A DNA stretch of 64,000 bases from Micractinium sp. NFX-FRZ (lineage: Eukaryota; Chlorophyta; Trebouxiophyceae; Chlorellales; Chlorellaceae): assembly GCA_029339195.1 (NCBI GenBank), contig JAPTJF010000160.1:1-64000 (forward strand). Direction: 5' to 3'. The position numbers were made by a program, and so were the translations under genes. The notes below the pieces were generated by a model that was given only the letters and a program-made list of their open reading frames with translations, made no database searches and was not told the DNA's origin. Below are positions 54,701 through 64,000 of this stretch, piece by piece; the first letter of the stretch is position 1, and every line of letters starts with the position of its first letter.

Positions 54701-56967
54701 AGCAGTGCGTATGCGGGGATAATATAAGGTGCAGCTTACGCCCTGCCCACCAGCGCCCGCTAGGCCCGCCCCCAGGCCCACCTGGCGGCAGCACCTCCAC
54801 CAGCGAGCGCAGCAGGTGCGGCAGGGAGGTGCCGATGTCCCTGCCATAGGCGCCCGTGTCCTCGCTGCTCAGCCAGATCTCACGCACCTGCCCAGGGGCA
54901 GGGAGAGAGGAGCGGAGGGACGGGAGGTGTGGGAGGCAGGGAGGCAAGGCGGGCTGACAATGAAGCTGAGTGACAGCTCTGCGGCAATGGACACGTGGGG
55001 TTGTGCTTCCCACCTGCCTGCACGCCGGGGCAGAGCGCGGTGGCCTTCCACACACTGGCCAACCGCACCCTCTGGGGACCCACCACCTTCCCAACCACGC
55101 CCCCTCGCTTCCCGTCGCGTATGCATCCGCTTGCCTGCGGGTCGGCGGCGGCAGCTGCCGCGCGTGCCACCAAGGCGGCTGGGTCATAGCTGCCAAGCTG
55201 GCCACGCGCGTGCTTGGTCTTGCAGTAGGTGCAGGCCCCCAGGCAGCCGGTGGAGAGGGGCAGGATCTCGATGTGTCGGTTGCGCCGCACCTGCTCGGCG
55301 GCGCGCCAGGCAAGGCACCGGTTGGGCATGCAGCATGGACAAGCAGCACAAGAGCGTGACGGGCGGAACAGGCCCGTTGCCGAATAGGCCTGCTTGCTCT
55401 CGGCTCTGCCCACTGCCCCCAGCCGCTGCATCCCCTCCCCTCCCCTCCCGCCGCCTCCCTCACCACCTGCCCCGTCCCTCATGGTCAATCACATGTACAG
55501 CCAGGAGTCAAACCTACGACTCAGATTGAAATCCCAGCACACCTTTGGGAGGTCCAGTCGGGGCAGCGCCTTCTTGGCCAGCAGCTGCACCGTGTTCCCC
55601 TTGAGCGTCTCCTCCACCGCCTCAACCACACGGTCTATCTGCGTCACCCCCAGCACCGACAGGCCTCGCAGCTCCACGGCGCGCCGGTCGCCCTGCAGCA
55701 CAGGCAGGCGGGGGAGGTGTGGGGGGGATGGTGGGAGCGTGCGGTGGGGCTGTGCGTGGTGCGGGGCAGCCAGGTACCACAGGCAGATGCCTGCCTTGCA
55801 CTGCATGCAGCACACCCGGTGGGTTGCGCTGCGCCCTGCGCTGCCTGCCGCAATGCCTGCCATGCACCTGCCCATGCGAGCACGCCTTGCTGGCTCCCTT
55901 CCTGCTCATCAAGCCCGTGCCTAATCACAATATGCCGCCCACAGCAGCCCCCACCATGCCCCGCACACCCACCTGTGGCACGCACCCCGCCACCAGCAGC
56001 GCCTTCCCCGCCTCCCTGCCCCGCTTCAGCAGGTTGTCCATGGCTGATTGGCTGGGCGACTTGACGGTGCTGCAAGAGAGCGGGGCCAGCAGGGGGCAGC
56101 TGGTGGGCATGCAGGTCACACACATGCATGCTGCACGCGGCCAGGCACCCTTGCTCTGTAATCTTTCACATCCTCGCGTTCCTCCCCTCTCCTCTGCAGC
56201 CCCTGCTCTCCCACCAACCGCCGCGCAGCCTGCCGCTGCAGGGAAATGGCAGGCAGGGGCGGCAGCTCCCCTCACCACGTATTGATCAGCCAGAGGTCTG
56301 CTGCCTCACGCTCCTCATCGCCCACCAGCCTGCACATGGCCACGCCACGACGTTGGCAACACGTGGGCGGGGAAGCAGGAAAAACGGAATGGCGAGGGGA
56401 TGGCAGGCACTGGCAGCCGACGGCGGCACAGCGAGGCGCTGAGCACTCAGTGGCACAGGCATGCCCTTGCAGCACGCCTCAACTCTCTTGCTAGCTGCAT
56501 GCAAATGTGTGCCCCCTGGCACCCACCGGAATCCATATTCCTGTAGCTGCCCCATCATGTATTCGCTGTCGCTCGAGTTGTGGCTGCAGGGGCATGGGGT
56601 CGGGGCGTGGCGGCCGTCCCGAAGCGGCGAGCACACCACGGCGGGCATGGCAGGCACGGGCGTGGCCACACATGGATGGGCTACAGTGGTGCCAAAAGAT
56701 GCGTTGCTCTCACCTGCAGCCAAACGTTTTGACCCAGATGCGCTGCGTGCCTGGCACACTGCTGCTGCCTGCTGCGCTGCTGCCGCCAATGGCGGCGGCG
56801 GCGGCGGCACCGCCCTCAGGCGCATTGTTGCCTGCCGCTTGCTGCTGCGCCTCAGAATGACCCCGGCTGGCCTTGCCGACCCTGTGGACGTGCGCCGCCA
56901 GCAGCCTCTCGGCCCTGGCGTCCTCGCCCAGGGCGGAGCCCAGTTCCTCAATATCGACCTCTGCCAT
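51790..56967 (-). CDS. CDKAL1: CDKAL1-type tRNA t6A methylthiotransferase
   Basis: Twelve exons (transcript order): 56714-56967, 56527-56583, 56276-56329, 55973-56069, 55543-55692, 55135-55290, 54782-54887, 54313-54428, 53813-53942, 53514-53610, 53045-53243, 51790-52629. They give 751 residues. The enzyme adds a methylthio group to t6A37 of tRNA-Lys(UUU) in the cytosol or at the ER. The N-terminal UPF0004 domain keeps its cluster cysteines C84 (TFGCS), C122 (INTCTV) and C151 (AGCVPQ). The radical-SAM domain has C220, C224 and C227 in [23 protein letters not shown]-like part spans about 405-500. Next comes a Gln/Ser/Ala-rich linker of about 200 residues, absent from animal CDKAL1. The last 25 residues are a hydrophobic tail ([21 protein letters not shown]), the ER tail anchor of eukaryotic CDKAL1. 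One intron has a GC donor (CAG/GCAAGC at 55134). Confidence 0.93.
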
Positions 56968-57257
56968 TTCAACAGCGCTCGCAGCACACTATGCGAAGTT
57001 TAACATAGACGTGAACACTCGGGAGCCTCCTGTGAGGCTCACAGGAACTCATGCCAGCGTGGCGGTCATAGCGGGGGGCAAAGGAGAGCCCGAAATGCCC
57101 TCTGGGCGCATACAGATCATTGTGGGAGCTCAATTGCTTGCGCACATATCGGGCCCCAGCCGCGCACGTTGCTACTCCCTCCGTTAGCAGCGGGCCAGCG
57201 CCGTGGACCTCTGACTGGGGCTTGATGCAGCTCTGATCAAGGCCACGGTCTTGGAGA
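56968..57257. promoter_or_regulatory. Short divergent promoter of CDKAL1 and the AGC kinase
   Basis: Only 290 bases separate the two divergent start codons, so a bidirectional promoter is likely. No TATA box is seen. Confidence 0.45.
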
Positions 57258-60200
57258 ATGAAGAAGGTGCGCCGCTGTCGCGCCGCGCCGCTCTGGCCGC
57301 CAAGTCGGTCCGGCCCCGGCAGTATTGCCGCTGCCCTGAGGCCTTCGTTCGCTCCAATTGGGACCCAGGATGGCCGCAAAGGGTGTCGGAAGGGCGCGGC
57401 GGGGAGTCAACCTGCTTCTCTTGGTGGTGTGCCGCGCTCCGCTCCCTCCCGCAGGTGGCGGCGGCAGCGGGAGCAGCAGCGGCAGGCAGGGGGGAGGAGC
57501 AGCCGCCGTCGCCGGCGCAGCAGCAGCAGCAACGACAAGGAGAAGCGCAGCAGGATGGAGGAGCAGCAGGGCTCAAAGATGCAGTGGCGGGCTTGGCAGA
57601 CTCCCTGAAGGTGCGGGGCTGAGCGGCGGCACGTTCCGGGTGCCGCAGGGAGCGACGGCAGCCGCCATGTGCGGGTGCCTGCAGTGTGTGCACGTTTAAT
57701 GGCAAACCGGACATGGCAGTGGATCATGCAGCAGCAGTGGGTGGCCACCAGCAACGGCAAGGCGCTGGGGTTTGGCAGTCATCGGCCCGTGCACCTAAGC
57801 ACCTAAGCACCTAAGCACCTAAGCCGCCGTGCCCGCTGCCCTCCCCCGGCCCCCTGCCTCCCTACCTCTCCACCCTTCTGCCGCTTGCGCATGCCGCCAT
57901 GCTGCATCGCCATTCATGCACGTGTCCTTCCTCCACTGCTGGGACCCTCCTGTCTCCCCGCCACGCTGCCGCTCACCCCTGGCACCAGCTGCCCACACCC
58001 CCGCGCCGCCCGGGCCCTTTTTGCCCCGCCCAGCTGCACCCCACCATACAACCCGCCCCTCCCCACCCCTTCCTCCAGGGCTTGAAGCTGGAGACATGCC
58101 GGCTGGAGGACTTCACAGTGGGGCAGGTGCTGGGCACGGGCAGCTTTGGGCGGGTCAGCCTGGCGCGGCACAAGGCCACGGGGCTGACCTGCGCCATCAA
58201 GGCGCTCTCCAAAGCGCACATCGTCAAAAACCAGCAGGTGAGGCGGCCACACGAGCTCGACCACTGGGTTTTCGTGGCGGGTATTGGATGTGGGAAAGGA
58301 TTATTGTGAGACAGTGGTCAAGAGTGTCATGCAGCAGGAGGCGGGCACGCAGCAGCCCGACCTCCCAGGTGCCTGGCGGCAGTGCAGGCGAGCGCGCCTC
58401 CCGCTGCCCCCTAGCCGTCCCCCTGCTGCCCTGCACTTCTCGCACCTGCATCCTGGGGCTGCGGGGGGCTTCCCTTGGCTGCGGGCCCTCCTGTGCGAAC
58501 TCCTGACCCAACCCTGGCCCCCTGCCCCTCCCCTGCCTGCCCTCCCCCGCCTGCTCCCTTCCCTCATTTCACCCGCAGATCTCCCACCTGCGCAGCGAGC
58601 GCGACATCCTGCGCCTGCTGGACCACCCGCTGGTGGTGCGCATGCATGGCTGCTGCCAGGACGAGCAGTGCGTGTACTTTGTGATGGAGTACGTGCCAGG
58701 TGAGAGGAAGGGGGGCGTGATGGGGCACCTGCGGGGCACTGCCGGGTGTGGTGGATACACCAATGCGGCGGCGCTTGCCACCGAGGCGGGGACTGGCTGG
58801 GTGTCTGCGGGCATGCTCTTCTCCTTGGATGTGCACCTAAACTGCCAGGCTGCTGCCCCATTTGTTCTCACAGAACGCCCCGGCATCCCAGGTGCCTGCT
58901 GCCCTCCCCGGACCCATTAGCCTGCCGGCTACAAGGCTCGAATCTCGACCGACCCTCATGCCCCTGCTGCCACAAGGCTTGCCCCTCGACCCTCGCACCC
59001 CTTGGCCTGGCACCCGCTGGTACCCTCCTGCAGGCGGCGAGTTTTTCAGCCACCTCAAGGCGCGGGGCAAGCTGAGCGAGGACGCTGCGAGGCTGTATGC
59101 TGGCGAGGTGCTGCTGATGTTTGAGTACCTGCACGGACTGGACATTGTGTACCGCGACCTCAAGGTGAGGGCGGGGGGGCAGTACAGGTGGGCGCGGTAC
59201 GGCTACTTGGCGGCGGTTCAACGACGGGCAAGTGCTGTCTGCTGTGTTCCAGCACCTCCGTTTTGCCACAACAATCGAACACAGTCAGGACGAATGCTGT
59301 CGTGCCCTCGAGCATTTGCCGACAACAACAAGCCGTCGGTCCTGTACCGCCTTGCCCTGCAGCCCGAGAACCTGCTGCTGGACGCCTCTGGCCACCTAAA
59401 GCTGACCGACTTTGGGTTTGCCAAGGCCATCGGGCCGCGCCGCACCTACACGCTGTGCGGCACGCCCGACTACCTGGCACCGGAAATCATCCTCAACAAG
59501 GTGGGCTAGGTAGTGGGAAGGGGGAGGGGAGAGGACGGGAGGGAAGGGATGAGGGGTGCTGGCCTGGCACGTGAGATGTTCCTGGACACGGTTGGCGGTT
59601 GGGTACGCGGAGGAGCGGGGAGGGTAGAGGATATGAGAGGCTGGTCTGGCCTGAGGTAACATTGGACATGGCAAGCGGGAGTTGGGGGAAGGCGTGGTGG
59701 TGCAGGAGTGTGGGAATGCACCGGGGTTGGGGGGGCATGGGGTGCCTGCTCCTCCTGCCCCTGCTCCCCCGCACCCCCGCCCGCACCATGCCCCGCCAAC
59801 CTGCGCTGCCCGCCAACCATGTCCGCTTGCAGGGCCACGGCAAGGCGGTGGACTGGTGGGCCCTGGGCGTGTTGATTTTCGAGATGATGGCGGGCTACCC
59901 CCCCTTCTTTGACGACGACCCGCTGGCGACGTACAAGAAGATTCTGAAGGGGGTGGTCACCTTCCCCTCCCACTTCTCGGTCACCGCGCGCGACCTCATA
60001 CGCAAGCTGCTGCAGGTGGGCCTGATCAAAGCTCAAGTTGAGGTTTGTTGTTGGTTCGTCTTGCATGTGGTGGTGCGGTTGCGACGGGGCTAGAGAGATG
60101 GTGGGGGCAAGTTGCTGTGGGGTGAGGGCTGGGAGGGTGGGTGGGAGGGTGAAAGTGGGAGGGCGGGCTGAGGGCTGCAGCGGCAGGACTGTTGCTCAAA

Positions 60201-61088
60201 GTCATGCAGGTGCGAGGAAGCTTGTGAGGCGGGGCGGCACGGGGCGGGGCATGAGAGAAAGGACCGGGACCGGGGCAGATTGGGTGGGGCGAGCGCAGGG
60301 TGAAGAGAAGTGGCAAGTGTGGGCCCTGGCGGGAACGGTTGTGAGTAGAGGGAGCATGCAAACTCCCGACGCCCAACTGATGGCCGCCCCCCTCAAATGC
60401 TGCCCACAACTCCCTCCACTCCCACGCCCCCTCAGGTCGACCTGAGTAAGCGGTACGGATGCCTGGTGGGCGGCGTGCACGACATCAAGAGCCACCCCTG
60501 GTTCAGGCCCCTGGACTTTGGAGCGCTAAAGAGCCGCCAGCTGTCGCCGCCCATCAAGTGAGCAGGGAGTGGGGCGGGCATAGAGCACTGGCAGGGCACG
60601 ATTGATAAGGGAGCGGTGAAGTGGACACAGGGAGGCTGCTGCGCTGCTCTTCCGGCTGTGGGCGGGGCTGGCCTGACAGACAAGCTCAGCATGTTCACCC
60701 CACTTATTCACTTGCCTAGCTCTCTGGCCCACCTCCTCCCATATCCTGCGGGCCTGCTGAAGGGCGATGCTGCTGCCTGCTCTCTCAACCGCTTCCCCCA
60801 CCTCCAGCCTACCACCGCCCATGCTGCCCCTCCTCTGAACCTCAACTGCAGGCCCACTGCCGGGGGTGTGCTGATGCCTCTACCTCTGAGGACGGCAGCT
60901 CACTATTACCATGCCACTCATGCATTCATATAATGGCTCGATGGTTGGCCCTGCCCTCTGCACCCTGCAGGCCCACGGTCAAGGGTGTCGACGACGCGTC
61001 AAACTTTGAGGACTACAGCGAGCTGGAGCCCATGCAGCACGCCTTCCAGCTCAGTGGCGCGGAGCAGGCGCTGTTCACGGGCTTCTGA
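57258..61088 (+). CDS. AGC-family protein kinase, PKA catalytic-subunit-like
   Basis: Exons 57258-57266, 57455-57610, 58079-58237, 58579-58699, 59034-59164, 59363-59500, 59833-60015, 60436-60557 and 60971-61088 give 378 residues. Kinase landmarks are all present: glycine loop GTGSFG (74-79), ATP lysine K96 (CAIKAL), YRDLKPEN (D190), DFG (208-210), activation loop [14 protein letters not shown] with T222 as the phosphorylated threonine, and [12 protein letters not shown]. The tail has NFEDYSE and ends FTGF, equal to the C-terminal FxxF of PKA that docks on its own N-lobe. This favours a cAMP- or cGMP-dependent kinase over S6K-type AGC kinases. No cyclic-nucleotide-binding domain is fused, so regulation would come from a separate subunit. 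The start is uncertain: the chosen first exon is 9 nt (MKK), because the in-frame upstream sequence of exon 2 has no ATG. Confidence 0.87.
57791..57826. repeat. Four 9-bp GCACCTAAG units
   Basis: Four perfect tandem GCACCTAAG copies lie in the second intron of the kinase gene. Confidence 0.9.
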
Positions 61089-62037
61089 GCAGGCAGTGCT
61101 CACATCCTTGTGAGCAGGCGCTGTTCCGAGCGGCGCTTGCCTAAGCGGCACACCTTACCCAGGCGGCGCAGGCCAGACAGGCGGCTGGCAAGGCCGCATG
61201 GAGCAGTGCACGACGCCACATTCAGCACGGCAGCGTGCGGCTAGTCACCGCCTTGTGAGTGTGCGGCACCCGCCTGCCAGCCAATTTCGAAGCTGCAGCA
61301 GGTTTGCCTTGGAGTCGTCGCATGGGCGGCACTGAGATGGGCGCAGGAGGACTCGCGGCAGGGGACCCTGCGCCTGCATAGGCGAGACCGCTGAGGCGGA
61401 GTTGTGGTGGCGGCAGCAGCGAGTGCCGGCAGTGTTGGGCGTGGGCACTGGCAGCGCCCCACCCCCAGCCCTGGCGACCTGTGTGAGAGGGGCGGCAACA
61501 GCGCCCCGCACGCGCGCTGCGAGCGGGCCTGGCTTCGCGGCGCCTGGCGGAGAGCAATAACCACCGCTTTTTTAGTACGCTTCACTATTTTCTTACTGAA
61601 CAGAGGGGCAACTACTGTATGGATATCACCATGAATTGTAAGACAATTAATTCGAGCAGCGGCCAAGCCGGTGAGCCGTGGTGAATGTCAACACCAAGAC
61701 TGAGCCGCTGAGCGCCGCTGCGCCGCCGCCTGCCCAAGTGTGTGGCCCTGGCCTTGCCTGGCCGCTCTGAGGCACCTTTGAAGCCGTGCATGTCCATGCC
61801 GGGATAATGCAAGGCCAGCCTGGCCCGCTGGAAGCTGCACCGAGCAGCTTCCGCCCGTGTTCTTTGCAGCTGAGCTGGCAGGCTTTCGCCTTCTCTCAGG
61901 TTCTCAAAGGTGCACCGGGTTTGCAATAGTGCATTAATTTCAGAGAAACCCTGCGCCGGTATCTTACAAGTGCACAAGCGCACTAGTGCTACCCTGTACT
62001 CCCATCCCCAACACCCGCGCCGAGCTCATTCGCTGCA
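61089..62037. other. Intergenic region between kinase and trypsin-like genes
   Basis: Contains the kinase 3' UTR and the promoter of the trypsin-like gene. No coding exon is supported; open frames here lack domains and splice context. Confidence 0.45.
61637..61641 (+). terminator. TGTAA, possible poly(A) signal of the kinase gene
   Basis: First clear TGTAA after the kinase stop, about 550 bases downstream. Confidence 0.35.
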
Positions 62038-64000
62038 ATGAAGGCCCCCGCTGTCCTGTTCATCGCGTTGATATGCGGCAGCGCAGTGGCAAGCGTGCTA
62101 GGTGCGTTCCCTCCCCTTCCCACATGCCAGCTCTCCCGCTGTGGCTTGCAGCTGGCGAATTGTGCATCGACGTGTGGGCATCGATTGCCAGGCCGACATG
62201 CTGGTACTGACGGGTGCCAGCCTGCCGTGCCTTCCTGCAGGCCGCCCTGTGGCACTGGGTGCCGCCGCCCAGCCCAAATCCACCCGTGAGTTGTGCCTGA
62301 TGCGGTGCTTGCATGTTGCTAGCAGCTCTGTGTGCCGGCAGCCCAACATGCTTCCATGCATTGGCGTACCAAGCAACACGGCATCCCTCCCGCCCTGGCG
62401 TGCCTCATTGCCTGCCCATGGCCAACAGCCACACTGGCAGACCTGCGGCCCAGCGCTTGCCGCACTTCCTGCCCTGGCCGCATGGTCCACTCGCTGGCCC
62501 TCCTCCCCTCCTGCACACTCACTCCCCTGCCCCCACGGCCTTCTGTCACACAGGCAAGCTTAGGATGGAAATCATTCCAGGCAGCACCGACATTCAGGCC
62601 TTCCCCTACCTCTCGCTTGTGGTGCGCAAAGACGCCGCCACCGGCAGCATCACAAGCAACTGCACTGGCACCCTGGTGGAGAATGCGTGGCGCGTGGTCA
62701 CGTCGCAGCAGTGCGTGAGCACCAACGGCACTGCCGCACCAGCAGAGGAGCTGAGCGTGTGGATTGCGGGCACCTGGCACGCCGTGAGCGCGGTGGTGGT
62801 GCAGCCAGGTGCGGTGACTGGGTTAATGAGGGCTCCGGTGGGCCGCAGGATTGCTCTGGTGGCTGCCTGATGCACGCCTGCCCGGCAGCATGCACGCTGC
62901 CGCCTCATTTGCGTGCACCTGCCAAACGGCCTGCACTCAGCCTCGCATGGCTAGCCATTCCGTCTGCCCCCAGCCTCCCAGTCTCTGACCTCCTCTCCAC
63001 TCCCCTCCCTCCCCTCCTCCCGCCCCTCCCCGCTGGGCAGGCTTCCCCGCCTCCAACAACGCCAACCCTCCAGTGGCAAGCAGCAACCTGGCTGTGCTGA
63101 TGCTGGCCACAGCATCCGCCGCGTCCCCCGCCAAGCTGCCCTTCAACATCTCCGACCCCACCCCGGCAGCCATGCAGCCGCTGGTGAACGAGACGGTGTG
63201 GGTGGCTGGCTGGGGCGTCGCCCAGACGGTGGACCAAAAGTTTACAACGTGAGGAAGAGAGCGAGATGACGATGCCCAGTGCCCCGCTGCCCGTGCCGCC
63301 AGATAGCCTGCGCTGCCTGCTGTCTGCTGCCCTGCTGACGCCACTGCCTGTGAGCCACCCCGCAAGCCTACTCAGCAGTCACCGCAAAGCCTTGTTTTTG
63401 GTTCCCACAAGTGCACCTCCCATACGGCGACATCCACCTCACCGCCTGTCGCTGCGCCCTCTTCTCACCCTACCTCCGCCCCTGCTGCCTGCAGCTACTA
63501 TGAGACGCTGGTGCAGGAGAACGGTGTGTGCGGCGCAAAGTTCAGCGACGCGTATTGCAGCTACGGAAAGGGGGGACCCATCCCTCAGACAGCAACAGGT
63601 GGGCGGGTGGGCGGGGCAAAACAAACCGGGCTGTCAGCGCGCTTGTCGCACTGTGGGGGCACATTGAGGGAGAGAGGGAGCGTGTGGCCAGGCGAGTACT
63701 GTGCTTGTGCCCGTGCCGTGCATGCCCCACCCCACGCCCACCATCTGCACATCCTCCGGCCACTCCCCTCCCCTGGTCCGCACACACATCTGCACACACC
63801 CTCCCTTCCCCCCCCCATCACCACCACCACACCCGACCCACCGCCCCTGCCGCCTGCCGCGCCCCTCTGTCTTGTGCAGGCGCCCCCGTGGTGCGCGTGT
63901 CGAGCACCCAGGACGAGCTTGTCGGTGTGGTGGGGTGGAGCGACGAGATCTACGCCACCTACACCATCCGCATCACCAACAGCCAGGCCTTCCTGGCAGA
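62038..64000 (+). CDS. Secreted trypsin-like (S1 fold) pseudoprotease, 3' partial
   Basis: Exons 62038-62101, 62241-62285, 62554-62808, 63041-63248, 63495-63598 and 63880-64000 (continuing past the window). Residues 1-19 are a signal peptide (VLFIALICGSAVA). The S1 fold is visible in the N-terminal FPYLSLVVR strand, the CTGTLVENAWRVVTS block, VWVAGWG, and the final ELVGVVGWSDEIYATYTIRI matching the usual LVGIVSWG region. Catalytic positions are changed: the His motif AAHC reads SQQC, the Asp motif D-I-A-L reads SNLAVL, and GDSGAP/GDSGGP reads TATGAPVV. All three triad residues (His, Asp, Ser) are therefore replaced by Gln, Asn and Thr. Such pseudoproteases act as binding proteins or decoys in animals; here the role is unknown. 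The last exon is cut by the window end. Confidence 0.82.

Noticed and set aside
57251..57454. Upstream extension of the kinase N-terminus ([18 protein letters not shown])
   Set aside because: No ATG in frame before an upstream stop and no convincing donor in the right phase; kept only as an alternative for the uncertain kinase start.
1..64000. tRNA, rRNA or transposase genes
   Set aside because: None could be recognised; no terminal inverted repeats with target duplications and no transposase or reverse-transcriptase motifs were seen.

Overview
The window looks like nuclear DNA of a unicellular green alga, most likely a trebouxiophyte of the Chlorella/Micractinium kind. It is GC-rich, and nearly every gene is cut by many short GT-AG introns, often with GC-AG variants. 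Intergenic gaps are short, TGTAA motifs (the green-algal poly(A) signal) follow many stop codons, and the gene set is plant-like (COP1, a plant-type 2OG oxygenase, a transit peptide). I chained exons by hand from splice consensus and reading phase. Fifteen genes are supported, and in all but two short spots the exon phases close exactly.

Layout, left to right: a 5'-truncated beta-carbonic-anhydrase-like gene (+); a 13-exon 2OG-Fe(II) oxygenase (-) divergent from a 14-exon flavin monooxygenase (+); a small plastid-targeted DUF4242 protein (+); a secreted two-module Cys-rich protein with an NlpC/P60-like end (+); the photomorphogenesis E3 ligase COP1 (-); a membrane-anchored sulfotransferase (+); a 17-exon glutaredoxin-DUF4395-SLAC1/TDT-hemerythrin fusion (+); an F-box/LRR-like protein (-); a type II membrane glycosyltransferase (-); a MYND-finger protein (+); an intronless gene with a TATA box (+); a polyQ/coiled-coil protein of unknown function (+); the tRNA methylthiotransferase CDKAL1 (-) divergent from a PKA-like AGC kinase (+); and a 3'-truncated trypsin-like protein (+).

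The most unusual object is the four-domain fusion at 28866-35810, which joins a monothiol-type glutaredoxin, a DUF4395 membrane domain, an SLAC1/TehA-type anion channel and a hemerythrin-like domain in one continuous reading frame. It suggests a redox- or oxygen-gated anion (possibly sulfite) exporter. A second theme is enzyme folds that have lost catalytic residues: the carbonic anhydrase lacks its His-x-x-Cys zinc ligands, the NlpC/P60-like domain lacks its Cys, and the trypsin-like protein lacks the His/Asp/Ser triad.

Other structures include a perfect 53-bp inverted repeat over a splice acceptor, decayed intergenic copies of the 3' ends of COP1 and CDKAL1, coding exons of 7, 9 and 25 nt, and six inferred GC-AG introns, all with CAG before the donor. 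Gene order shows no operon logic. Neighbours are functionally unrelated, apart from likely shared bidirectional promoters at 6616-7098 and 56968-57257.
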